A stretch of 64,000 bases of DNA from Symsagittifera roscoffensis. Taxonomy: Eukaryota; Xenacoelomorpha; Acoela; Convolutidae. The stretch spans positions 43,895,430 to 43,959,429 of the forward strand of contig NC_087065.1 in NCBI RefSeq assembly GCF_963678635.1, given 5' to 3'. The notes beneath the pieces are model-generated. The model was not told the origin of the DNA. It saw only the letters and a list, made by a program, of their open reading frames with translations, and ran no database searches. Made by a program: the position numbers and the translations under genes. Of the stretch, positions 25,351 to 33,742 are shown piece by piece (position 1 is the first letter of the stretch; every line of letters begins with the position of its first letter).

Positions 25351-27012
25351 CTACAGCCTACATTCCAGATCCTCCAGATCCAGTTCCTTGACCTTCTCCT
25401 CATATTTCGACCTGCTGGTCTCCAGTGGCTTTTCTGCCCTCTTCTTCTCCGCAACCACCACTGAGGACATTATCGACCCCTGAGGAGTTGCTGATGTCGC
25501 TTCATCAGCTTCCATGGGCGCGGTGCTTGGTAACTTGGTCCGGCTGTTCCTCGAACTGTCTCTAGAATCGGCTCTCTCGCCTAAGCGACTGGACAAAGAC
25601 CTCGGGTTGTAGAAGGGTGGGTTTGGAGGTGGTCCGAACGTGACCTGCGCCGTCTCCAGCAACTCTGCCTCCAGCGCACATATGTGTCTTTGGAAGACGT
25701 TGTTCAACCACTCCACCCCTCTGGGCCTATCAAAGTGAATGCCATCCGCAGATGCGTCGTCAGGGAAAGAGGATAGCTCCATTTGCTCAGCCACGTCCAG
25801 TAGCCGAAGGGGAAGGACACTCCTTTGATGTATCTTCCTGATTGCTTCGTTCAGGCTTCGCACTTTGTTGTTCATCTCCACTGCATGTTGATCCGCTCCC
25901 ATGTTGTAGGGAACGGTACATACCGTGAGAATGGCCGGATCCATTTGGAGCCGTATTTCCTCGAGAATGCAGCTCATCTTGTCGTGCAGCCTTGTCACCT
26001 TCCTTGCTTCCCCCCTGGACACGTCGTTCGTCCCGACCATCAGGGTGACCGTGTATGCACTTACCATCCCTAACATCTCAAGTGTCGCTAACATCTGCGG
26101 CGTTGCGGCTCCGGCGAAGCTAAAGATTCCCGTTTGCCAATGGGACTGGATCCGGGTCAGCACCCGCAGCAAGCTGACCCCAATGATCCAGTGAACCACG
26201 CCTTCAGGCACTCGCGGATGCGTGAAGTACTCCACCCAAGTCGCGTCGTGGAAGCAATCTCTCCTCTCCCTCTTCGCCGCGTTCCAGTCTATCCGATTGT
26301 GCTTGCGATATCTCCCTTCCGTATTCTTCTTGTAGCTCGAGATCACCACACTCCTGGCAGGTTGCTCCCCCCACGTCGAGGGTAAGTCCGCTCTTGCCGG
26401 ACTCTCGCGACTCCTCAGCTGTAGCCGCTCCTGCAACTCTTTCAATCGTGACGAGTTGCCACTCACCTGACTACTACCCGGGGTCGAACTCGGTGTATAT
26501 CCAGGCAGCGCGACGTCCATCAATGATCGTATTACTTGAGTCTCCAAACCACGCAGGGAGGACGCTGATTCGGGCGGTATCCATACCTCCAGCCCCTCGT
26601 TCATATGTTCTTGAGCCGCACTGTCGAGGTTGAATCGTCCCTTCGACCTAGGAGCTTCATCTACTTCCATGCGTGACTCTGGCCTTGAGCCAGTCACTAC
26701 CCGTTCTTTGGGCCTAGCCTCTTTCTGCATATCGAGCTCGCGTTGTTGTCGCTGGATCCTCTCAAGTTTTGCCTGATCTCTCTCGAGAGCCTGCTTCAGC
26801 TGCTCACAATTCGCGGCATTCTCCCGCACCCTTTCTGCCTGTAGCTGTTCAGCTCTCATCATGTCCAGTTCTCTCCGCGCTTGATCCCTCTCAAGCACCG
26901 CTTGATCCCGGTCGAGGTTCGCCTTGTTCCTTTCCCGCTGGGTCCTCTCGAGTTCTCTCTTCATGGCACTGACGTCCGGATAAACTTCCCCCGTCTGCTG
27001 TGCCCGTGTCAT
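25351..27012 (-). CDS. Retroelement accessory ORF with coiled coil and SGNH-hydrolase-like domain
   Basis: 553 codons from ATG at 27012. Residues of about 15-115 form a Glu/Arg/Gln-rich coiled coil (REREERNK-type heptads such as RDQAVLERDQARRELDMM). A disordered stretch follows. Residues of about 265-440 resemble the SGNH/GDSL esterase fold: block I is GVSLLR (about 278, Ser kept but the usual Asp of GDS replaced by Val), then a Gly-containing block FSFAGAATPQM, block III GTND (about 327) and block V DGIHFD (about 423, with Asp and His). These carry the Ser-Asp-His triad and Asn of active family members. Esterase-like domains are known in ORF1 of CR1-type LINEs and are rare in LTR elements. 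The frame upstream is open to a TAA at 27076, beyond which the 27076-27402 ORF continues in the same frame. The substrate is unknown. Confidence 0.8.
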   Translation of the reverse strand: MTRAQQTGEVYPDVSAMKRELERTQRERNKANLDRDQAVLERDQARRELDMMRAEQLQAERVRENAANCEQLKQALERDQAKLERIQRQQRELDMQKEARPKERVVTGSRPESRMEVDEAPRSKGRFNLDSAAQEHMNEGLEVWIPPESASSLRGLETQVIRSLMDVALPGYTPSSTPGSSQVSGNSSRLKELQERLQLRSRESPARADLPSTWGEQPARSVVISSYKKNTEGRYRKHNRIDWNAAKRERRDCFHDATWVEYFTHPRVPEGVVHWIIGVSLLRVLTRIQSHWQTGIFSFAGAATPQMLATLEMLGMVSAYTVTLMVGTNDVSRGEARKVTRLHDKMSCILEEIRLQMDPAILTVCTVPYNMGADQHAVEMNNKVRSLNEAIRKIHQRSVLPLRLLDVAEQMELSSFPDDASADGIHFDRPRGVEWLNNVFQRHICALEAELLETAQVTFGPPPNPPFYNPRSLSSRLGERADSRDSSRNSRTKLPSTAPMEADEATSATPQGSIMSSVVVAEKKRAEKPLETSRSKYEEKVKELDLEDLECRL

Positions 27013-27075
27013 CGATAGTACTTTACTCGTACTCTGGCTCGTGGACCTGACTGATGGTCTGACCGGCAGTGGGAA

Positions 27076-27402
27076 TTACCCCGCGCCATACTCCGTATTG
27101 CTGTTCAGGCCAGGGTTCCTCGCCAAATCGAACCCCCTTATCGCCCCATCCACGTTCCAGGACAGCCATCTGGTTTGTTCTTGATTGGACACTCCATCAT
27201 TGGTGTAGCCTACCATCAAAACCGCTTCCGTCGCAGACTCCCGACACTCGCCCTGTTCCTCCAATTGGAGGATGGCATTCAGCATCACTGCCATTCTCTC
27301 GTCCACTTGAGTATAATCCAGGTCCCTCAGCCGCCTGTACAATTCGTCAAGTGTGGGCTTTTTCAGAGCCGATGGCATGGACTTCCAGAATCGATCTGCC
27401 AT
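27076..27402 (-). CDS. Small ORF at the head of the accessory region
   Basis: 108 codons from ATG at 27402 (MADRFWKSMPSALKKPTLDE) to a TAA. I do not recognise it. It is helical-looking and charged in the middle (RLRDLDYTQVDERMAVMLNA). It is in the same frame as the following 553-codon ORF, so the two may once have been one protein. A splice-acceptor-like TTGAAATCACAG lies two bases before the ATG, suggesting a spliced subgenomic message. Confidence 0.6.
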   Translation of the reverse strand: MADRFWKSMPSALKKPTLDELYRRLRDLDYTQVDERMAVMLNAILQLEEQGECRESATEAVLMVGYTNDGVSNQEQTRWLSWNVDGAIRGFDLARNPGLNSNTEYGAG

Positions 27403-27433
27403 TTCTGTGATTTCAATTGAGTCCTTGAGTATT

Positions 27434-27489
27434 AGCAACTTGAGTTTTACCTGAGCAACTTGAGTTTTACCTGAGCAACTTGAGTTTTC
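27434..27489 (-). repeat. 20-bp unit repeated nearly three times
   Basis: AGCAACTTGAGTTTTACCTG occurs twice in tandem and a third time truncated, immediately upstream of the small accessory ORF. Confidence 0.85.
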
Positions 27490-27831
27490 TTTTTGAGATA
27501 TCGTTTTCTTCCTTCAATTGAATATAGATGAGTAGTCAATGTGAGTTCAACAAATCAATCTGAAAATAACACCCGATTTTTTAGACCGACAAGCTGTGTC
27601 CCTAACCAGAAAACCCCATTACTTTTATGATTAAAAACCTCTCCTTTTCGCCCTACTAAAATATTTCAATTGAAATTTTCTAAAAACATGCAGATACATT
27701 TCATGTTTTAGCACCATCAATCATTTAAAATAATAATTGTCATGCCAATCAGCCCTAAGATCCCTTACTTGTTTTGTACCTAGCTCAAGACTCCTCCCTC
27801 ACACCCGACTCGACAACCCCGTGTACCCGAC
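27490..27831 (-). other. Non-coding gap between pol and the accessory ORFs
   Basis: About 340 bp of AT-rich sequence with no open frame, unlike the GC-richer ORFs on both sides. Its position suits a subgenomic promoter, internal ribosome entry region or intron end. I see no decisive motif. Confidence 0.5.
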
Positions 27832-29301
27832 TCAGGCGATGCTCAAGTAGTACTTCTTATGAAGATACACCACTATCTCAGTTTCTGCAAAGACTGCATG
27901 TATGATAGCGTACAATTCCCTTGGGCTCAGTTTGCCCCTGTTTGGGTCATACACCGGCTTTGAGACCTCTGTTATCCCTCTTTCAATCATGAAGTCTCGT
28001 AGTCTTGTTAGTGCCAACATTACGTGTTCGGGATCAATTGTGTTCCTGTCATTGACCCTCGTCACTAGGAAACACAGGTATTTCCCCGGGACTTGTGCTA
28101 CTGATGGTGGGAGCGCTGCCATCCCTCCCAGTCCTGGTCTCTGTCTGAACAGAAACTCTACGTTCTGGTATTCTCTCTTGAAGTCAGCTTCCAGTCTTGA
28201 TTTGAAACTCATGTCAGCCGTGATGCAGATCGCGCTCGTTCTGTTTGACAGGATGAAGTCACTATCTGTTATCATGATGTTTTCCGAGTACTGATTGGGT
28301 ATTTCAAATTTCGTTTTGAAATTCCGGCCTATGTTAGGCTCTGGCTCTTGTTCTTCCAGTTCTAATTCGCTTGTTTCTCTCACTTCCTTGAGCTTCTTTA
28401 TCATCAAATTTTCGATGTGGGTAAGTCCAACCCCCACTCCCCGGACAAAAATATTTATCGACGTCCCCGTCGATGTTGTCGGGTCTGAATTGTCCGGTGG
28501 AATGTCCAGCGGCCTGTCTGTCGCCGTCCAGCCGAAGAGAGGGTCTTCTGACTTCTTGTGATTTTCCGCTGACACGTCGACTTGCTGGATACTCTGTCCT
28601 CCATGGCCTTCGTCTTTGACGTCGCGTATCCACTCTAGTATCCTCAAGTTCGTGTTCTCCCTCCTCTCTATCTCGCTCTGTTCGAGGTCCGTCTCCATTT
28701 CTGGTGTCGAGTAATCTTCCTGCGGATAGTGTCTACCATCATCAATGACCTGCCATTCCTCTTCGGCTTCCAGTTCGCCTGCACTCAGTAATTCCTCACC
28801 CAATTTGTCTGGCTGTATCTTGTCAATCAAGAAGTCATCCCCGTATCTGTTGTATCTTATACCCGTCCGTTTACGATTGCCAGTTCTGGTTCCCAGTGAT
28901 ATTGGTCGATCTGGCTCCATCCACTTCGGCACCTCATCTTGCTCCGGGTCGTTCCAGTCTTCTTCTGCAAACGATCCTGCTTCAGACTCCACCTCTATCT
29001 TTTCATTGTCGTCCAAGCTCAAGTTTTCATTGCCATCATTTTTCTCTCTGGTGCCCTTTTCATTCACTTCACACGCTGGCTCTACCACCAGGTACTCGAG
29101 ACCCTCCATGTCTTTCGGTAGGCACCAGTCTTCCGGGGACGGGACGTGAGGCTTCAGATTTTCGTAATGTGCTGCTCGCCCAGTACTCAAGCGGTAGAAC
29201 CGTCCTTGTTGATGTACTTCCGTTATCATGAATGGTCCCCTCCACTTCTTGAGTAGTTTCTTTGTTCCCTTGGGCGGTATGACATTTTGGAAGACCCACA
29301 C
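27832..29301 (-). CDS. C-terminal pol: integrase GPY/F domain, acidic linker and macrodomain-like domain
   Basis: 489 codons. The first 60 residues are the Ty3-type GPY/F module (KKWRGPFMITEVHQQGRFYR, then GRAAHYENLKPH). Residues of about 80-330 are acidic and low in complexity. Residues of about 345-489 resemble macrodomains of the TARG1/ALC1 type: ICITADMSFKSRLEADFKRE, GKYLCFLVTRVNDRNTIDPE, LRDFMIERGITEVSKP and FAETEIVVYL follow the order of strands and helices in that family. The usual GCGLDRL loop is replaced by DPNRGKL and the ITK lysine by Arg, so the TARG1 catalytic residues are missing. If the fold is right it may bind ADP-ribose or RNA without hydrolysing. The frame joins the integrase tail upstream through an in-frame TAG at 29302. 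Confidence 0.8.
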   Translation of the reverse strand: MWVFQNVIPPKGTKKLLKKWRGPFMITEVHQQGRFYRLSTGRAAHYENLKPHVPSPEDWCLPKDMEGLEYLVVEPACEVNEKGTREKNDGNENLSLDDNEKIEVESEAGSFAEEDWNDPEQDEVPKWMEPDRPISLGTRTGNRKRTGIRYNRYGDDFLIDKIQPDKLGEELLSAGELEAEEEWQVIDDGRHYPQEDYSTPEMETDLEQSEIERRENTNLRILEWIRDVKDEGHGGQSIQQVDVSAENHKKSEDPLFGWTATDRPLDIPPDNSDPTTSTGTSINIFVRGVGVGLTHIENLMIKKLKEVRETSELELEEQEPEPNIGRNFKTKFEIPNQYSENIMITDSDFILSNRTSAICITADMSFKSRLEADFKREYQNVEFLFRQRPGLGGMAALPPSVAQVPGKYLCFLVTRVNDRNTIDPEHVMLALTRLRDFMIERGITEVSKPVYDPNRGKLSPRELYAIIHAVFAETEIVVYLHKKYYLSIA

Positions 29302-29586
29302 CTACTGGCCCACTTCATATGGTTTTGCTTGTAATATTTTTTCGTCATACTTCTTGCGTTGTCTCATTTGCGCTTGCGCCGTGTTCCTCCTGCATAGCTC
29401 GTTTAGCTCTTGTTGTCTTTTGATCGCTTCCTTCACATATGCCTGAGGCGACGTCCTCTTCCCCTCGTATTCTGGGTAGAAGAATGTTAGAGGCATTGCC
29501 CTCTCCCTGCCCGTCAACATCATGAAAGGACTGATGCCAGTCGTTGAGTGCTGTGTACTGTTATAGGCTCCTACTACCTGTGGCTC
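29302..29586 (-). pseudogene. Integrase tail segment, frameshifted
   Basis: The frame VVGAYNSTQHSTTGISPFMM, then TGRERAMPLTFFYPEYEG and YEVGQ, is the typical sequence after the Ty3 integrase core. It is out of frame with the core: a GTAGTAGGAGCC motif is duplicated at 29565-29590, and about 25 residues usually found here are missing. It ends in a TAG that interrupts the VGQ-VWVF junction. Confidence 0.85.
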
Positions 29587-30266
29587 CTACTACCTACTAA
29601 CATGTTGACCAGTGTCCTGTTCTGTCTCTCTACCAACCCATTGGTCTGTGGATGATAGGTCGTCGAGTGTGCTTGAGCAATGTGCGATCTCTTCATCAAT
29701 TCTTTTGTCAAGTCCCCCACAAAAGCTTTGCCGTTGTCCGACTGTAAAGTCATTGGACACCCATACCGCGATATCCAATGCGTTATCAAATGATCACATG
29801 TCTCCTCGGCCGAGGCTGTTTGGCACGGGACCGCTTCCGCCAACTTTGTGAAGTGATCTATTATAACCAGTATCTGGTTATATCCCGACTCCGTCATGCA
29901 GATTTTTTGATGGTCTATCTGCAGCACTTCATTGAACTCTGAGCTCTCAACGGACTTGAGGGGAAACTTCATCTTCCTTGGGTCTTTTACCTGGAGACAT
30001 GCCAGGCAGGCATTCACCCATCTCTCGCAAGCTTTTCTCATTCCTGGCCAATCAAACCTGTGAAGTATCCTTTGTTGTACTTTGTCTATCCCCTGGTGGC
30101 CCATCTGGTCGTGTGATCTGAAAAGCACCTCCGTTTGGTACAATTGTGGTAGTATGATGAGGTTGTGTTTGTGTAATATCTTTTCCTCATCTCTCATCTT
30201 GCTCGCTACCACCCCATCAGCTGTGTGATAAAGTAAGTCTTTCTTTTCTTTATAGAACTGGCTCAA
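29574..30266 (-). CDS. Integrase: zinc-binding and catalytic core (frameshifted at its end)
   Basis: Integrase inserts the cDNA into the host genome. The segment has the HHCC zinc domain (HDQMGHQG then ACLAC) and a D,D-35-E core with Asp in LQIDHQK, Asp in LQSDNGKAFVGD and Glu in NGLVERQNRT. All three catalytic acids are present. The frame is lost just after TLVNML. Upstream it is separated from the RNase H region by one in-frame TAG at 30273. Confidence 0.92.
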   Translation of the reverse strand: MSQFYKEKKDLLYHTADGVVASKMRDEEKILHKHNLIILPQLYQTEVLFRSHDQMGHQGIDKVQQRILHRFDWPGMRKACERWVNACLACLQVKDPRKMKFPLKSVESSEFNEVLQIDHQKICMTESGYNQILVIIDHFTKLAEAVPCQTASAEETCDHLITHWISRYGCPMTLQSDNGKAFVGDLTKELMKRSHIAQAHSTTYHPQTNGLVERQNRTLVNMLVGSRSHR

Positions 30267-30272
30267 GATCTT

Positions 30273-32880
30273 CTAGCTGTCTTCCTCAAGTTCCCCCTTC
30301 TCCTTGACCCCCGACTGGATCCATTTGGAGAGGTTACTTGTCATTTTGTCATTCTTCTGGGCTCTTATTAGGTCTGACAGCCTATATCTCGCCTTGACAT
30401 GCTCCTTTAGCGCCATGATCTGTCCATTCATCTCACCAGGGCTGTGGATGTCGTCACTCAGTTTCACGCATATCATCCTTTTCACGATTTTCATGTCATC
30501 TTCTGGTACCAGATTCGTTCTGACGTTTGAGTTGCACGATAGTTCCCTGAATGGGTTTCTTGAAACCGCTATTCTCTCAAGTTCTTCACCACTTCTTATC
30601 TCTTGTATGTCCAGATTGTACGTTCCTGAAGATGGGTCAGTTTGTAACTCCCTGTCGCGGTGCCTTGTCTTCTCCTCCGCTAATATCATGCACAGACTGT
30701 CTTGGCCTTCGCTGCTCTCATCCGAGTCTTCATCCCATTCTTCACGCTCCCCGGACAATTTTCCTTTTCCGGGTTCCTCTTCTTCTGTGAACCTGGACCA
30801 CTCCCCGGACTCTTGATCTAGTCCCAGGTGTTCAGTTCCTTCTTTGAATATCGGGATCCTTCTGTTCTTCTTCAAGGTGGTTTTTTCAAGAGGCTCTTTT
30901 GGTAATTCGGGATGATCTTCAATCGGTTTGCCTGATTTGTCCAGCCATCTTGTGAGGGGAAGACTGTCGTACGTTTCCTTGTCCATGAAGGAGAAGCCCT
31001 CTTTGATTTCAGGTCTGTCTGCCTCTCTTTGTTCTTGTCTCTCGTAGAACTCCGTCTTCTTACTCAAGCTGTCGGCGTTTTGATGTTTATCCCGTGTTCT
31101 GTGCTCAATTATCATGTTGTATCCGTCCAAGCGAACTATCCACCTCCCAATGTAACTTTGGTCCATTGAGTACGTTTTCAGCCAGCTTAGTGCTCGATTG
31201 TCGACTCGCAGCTTGAAGGGCTCACTGCCTAGGTATGCCCTGTATTTCTCGACAAAGGTGACCACTGCGAACATCTCTGCTTTCGGTGCTCCGTACTTCA
31301 TTTCTGTGTCACTTAGGACTTTGCTCCCGTACGCTATTGGTCTCAAGACTGTCTTCCCATTCCATTCTTGTTCCTGATGGAGAATTCCTGAAATCGCAAC
31401 TACCGATGCATCCGTGTCCAGCACGTACATCCCCTTCTCAGTCGGCATCCCTAGTACTGGTGCCTCGCATAGCTCTTTCTTTATCCTCTTGAATGACTCT
31501 TCTGCTGCGTTGTTCCATGTGAACTTCTTGCCCTTGTGCCTCATCAACTGTTGCATCGGGTATACCTTGTCCGCGTAGCCTTTGATGAACTCTCTGTAGT
31601 AGTTAGCGAAGCCCAGGAAGCTCATCAACTGGTGTTCCGTCTTCGGTGACTTCCAGGTTAGGACTGCTTCCACGGCGTCTGGATCAGGTCTGATGCCGTG
31701 CTTGTCTACCATCCTGCCCAAGTATTTTATTGAGTCCTTGAGTATCTCACACTTTGATGGTTTACACTTTAGCCCCGATCTTTTCATGCACGCGAACACC
31801 TCGTCAAGTCTCTCAATGTGGTCTTCTAGTGTTGGCGTTGCTATTACCACGTCATCCACGTAGCACATTACCAGATTGCCATACTTCTTTGTCACGCCTA
31901 TCAGCGCGTGTGCCATCAATCGCTGAAACGTGGCTGTGGCATTGCAAAGTCCAAACGGCATCCGTTTCCACTGAAACAGACCCAACTCGCAGGCGAACCC
32001 TGTCTTGTCCCTGTCCTGCTTCCGTAGTGGTACCTGCCAAAAGGCCGAGCCTAAATCAAGAGTCGTAAAAAATTTTGCATCACCTAACTTCGAGAGGCTC
32101 TCATCAATCCTAGGTATGGGATAGGCATCCTTCACCGTGACGGAGTTCAGGTATCGAAAGTCACAACAAAACCTCAACTGGTCGCCTTTCTTTTTGGCCA
32201 TCACTACTCCACACGCCCACGGTGACTTGGATGGTTCTATCATGTCATACTCTAGTAACGTTTCGATCTCTTTTCTACACGCCTCCGATTTGTGCGGGGT
32301 CATGTGCCTCGCCCCCTCCCTGTGCGGTACCGCGTTCTCCTCAAGCTCTATTTCATGCTCAACGAAATTACAACACTCGATATCCGCTTTGTGCTTCGAA
32401 AAAACTTCCTCGTTCCGCTCTAGTACGTCCTTGATGGCTTCGAGCTGTTCATCTTTCAGTTTGCCCCTCAAATGTTCAATCTCCGGCAGAACCGGATTAT
32501 CAGTTTGCATTTCATCTAGTGTGGGTCGCTCTGGAAAGTTCGAACAGCTCGACAGCCCATCGTCCGTTTCTGACTTAAGTGATTTAATAAGACCTGAAGA
32601 ATCTTTTATTTTCTGCAATCGTCTCAAGATACAAATTTTGTCCCTGTGATTGGGACAATCAACAACTTCATTCTGTTTTGAGTTCTCAATTGTTTCATAT
32701 CGAGTTTTAACCGGTAAAGCATATCCCAGTTTCCTCCCTCTCTGTATCGTGATCGGTATATCAAGGGTATTCAACAAGACACTGACGCAGATGCCGCTCT
32801 TCGTTATCGAGAATGATCTTCCTAAAACAGCAGCACTTTGACTATTAGGATTCGGAACTATACACACTTGCTTATTGTCA
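30273..32880 (-). CDS. Reverse transcriptase and RNase H (Ty3 type)
   Basis: RT copies element RNA into DNA and RNase H removes the RNA strand. The RT domain shows KSPWACGVVMAKKKG, FTTLDLGSAFWQV (first catalytic Asp), FGLCNATATFQRLM and the YVDD box (about 31,855). RNase H shows DTDAS (about 31,410), the AEMFAVV Glu, VDNRAL and HQNADSLS, so the catalytic acids are complete. The motif PLTRWLDKSGKP and an acidic, Ser-rich tail follow. A one-base loss in an A run near 32,900, judged against the copy at 49,580, puts this frame out of register with protease. Confidence 0.95.
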
Positions 32881-32881
32881 C

Positions 32882-33742
32882 TTAATTCATTGTAATTTTC
32901 ATCCGCAAGCCTACGATTGCCGCTTCATTCGCCTTTAGCCTCACCCTCCTACTCAAGAACACCGGTGCTTTGCTTTCATTTGCCATTATTAAATTTACCG
33001 GTTTGATTGCGTACCTCCTATCCGGGTTTCGTATCCTGAACATTGCGTTGTTTAGATCAATCGCTACATCAAAGTTCCTGATGAAGTCTCTGCCTAAAAT
33101 AAATTGGTCAGACTCATCTAGGTTTTCTACTACAAGAAAACTCATCCACAGGTTACGTTCCCCCAGATTGAGCGCTATTATCGGCGTTCTGCCCAACACG
33201 CGCAGGGCCCCTTTGTTCGCAGCCGATAACCGTATTCTCGAATCTATCAAGTCATCTTTGTTGAAGCCCATTCGTTCCCAAGTTTCGATCGGTATGACAC
33301 TCAAGACCGCTCCCGTATCAAGTAACCCACGTAACTGAGTCTTCTTGCCACTTATGTCTAGCACGTGCCCTGTCACATCTGCCTCTGTTCCGATGTGCAT
33401 CGCATCTTCTTCAAGCATGGCGCAGTGTCCAATCGATCTCACCTTTAACTCTTCCTTCCCTACGTAGATTTGCCCAATTAGGTCTTCATCACATGTTATC
33501 ATTGTTTTGGTATAGATGTTGATTCCATCTATATTTAACATCACCTCATGTGGACCATAAGCTTCTGTGTATCTGTTATCAACACGTACCGACTTGCTAC
33601 CCCCTCGCGTGAGTAGTGCTCTCAATGCTCTAGAAGTCGCTTGTGGGCTTATTAAACTCAAGTAATCTGCGTACACATCAATGTGCGTTATTGTCTGGTC
33701 GCTCGGTTCGCTCAAGTTTCTGGTTACCTCGTGGCCGCCCAC
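32882..33742 (-). CDS. Retroviral-type aspartic protease
   Basis: The protease processes the Gag-Pol polyprotein. It has the catalytic LLDTGAVLSVIP (DTG at about 33,315) and the C-terminal QFILGRDFIRNFDVAIDL, both standard for LTR-element proteases. The first residues VGGHEVTRNL overlap the end of gag in another frame. In the related copy at 48,750 the same junction is in one frame, so the overlap here comes from a small deletion and is probably not programmed frameshifting. Confidence 0.92.
   Translation of the reverse strand: MGGHEVTRNLSEPSDQTITHIDVYADYLSLISPQATSRALRALLTRGGSKSVRVDNRYTEAYGPHEVMLNIDGINIYTKTMITCDEDLIGQIYVGKEELKVRSIGHCAMLEEDAMHIGTEADVTGHVLDISGKKTQLRGLLDTGAVLSVIPIETWERMGFNKDDLIDSRIRLSAANKGALRVLGRTPIIALNLGERNLWMSFLVVENLDESDQFILGRDFIRNFDVAIDLNNAMFRIRNPDRRYAIKPVNLIMANESKAPVFLSRRVRLKANEAAIVGLRMKITMN

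Noticed and set aside
33678-33742. Programmed frameshift between gag and protease in the 22-kb element.
   Set aside because: The related copy at about 48,740 has gag and protease in one frame with extra bases at the joint, so the overlap is best explained by a small deletion.
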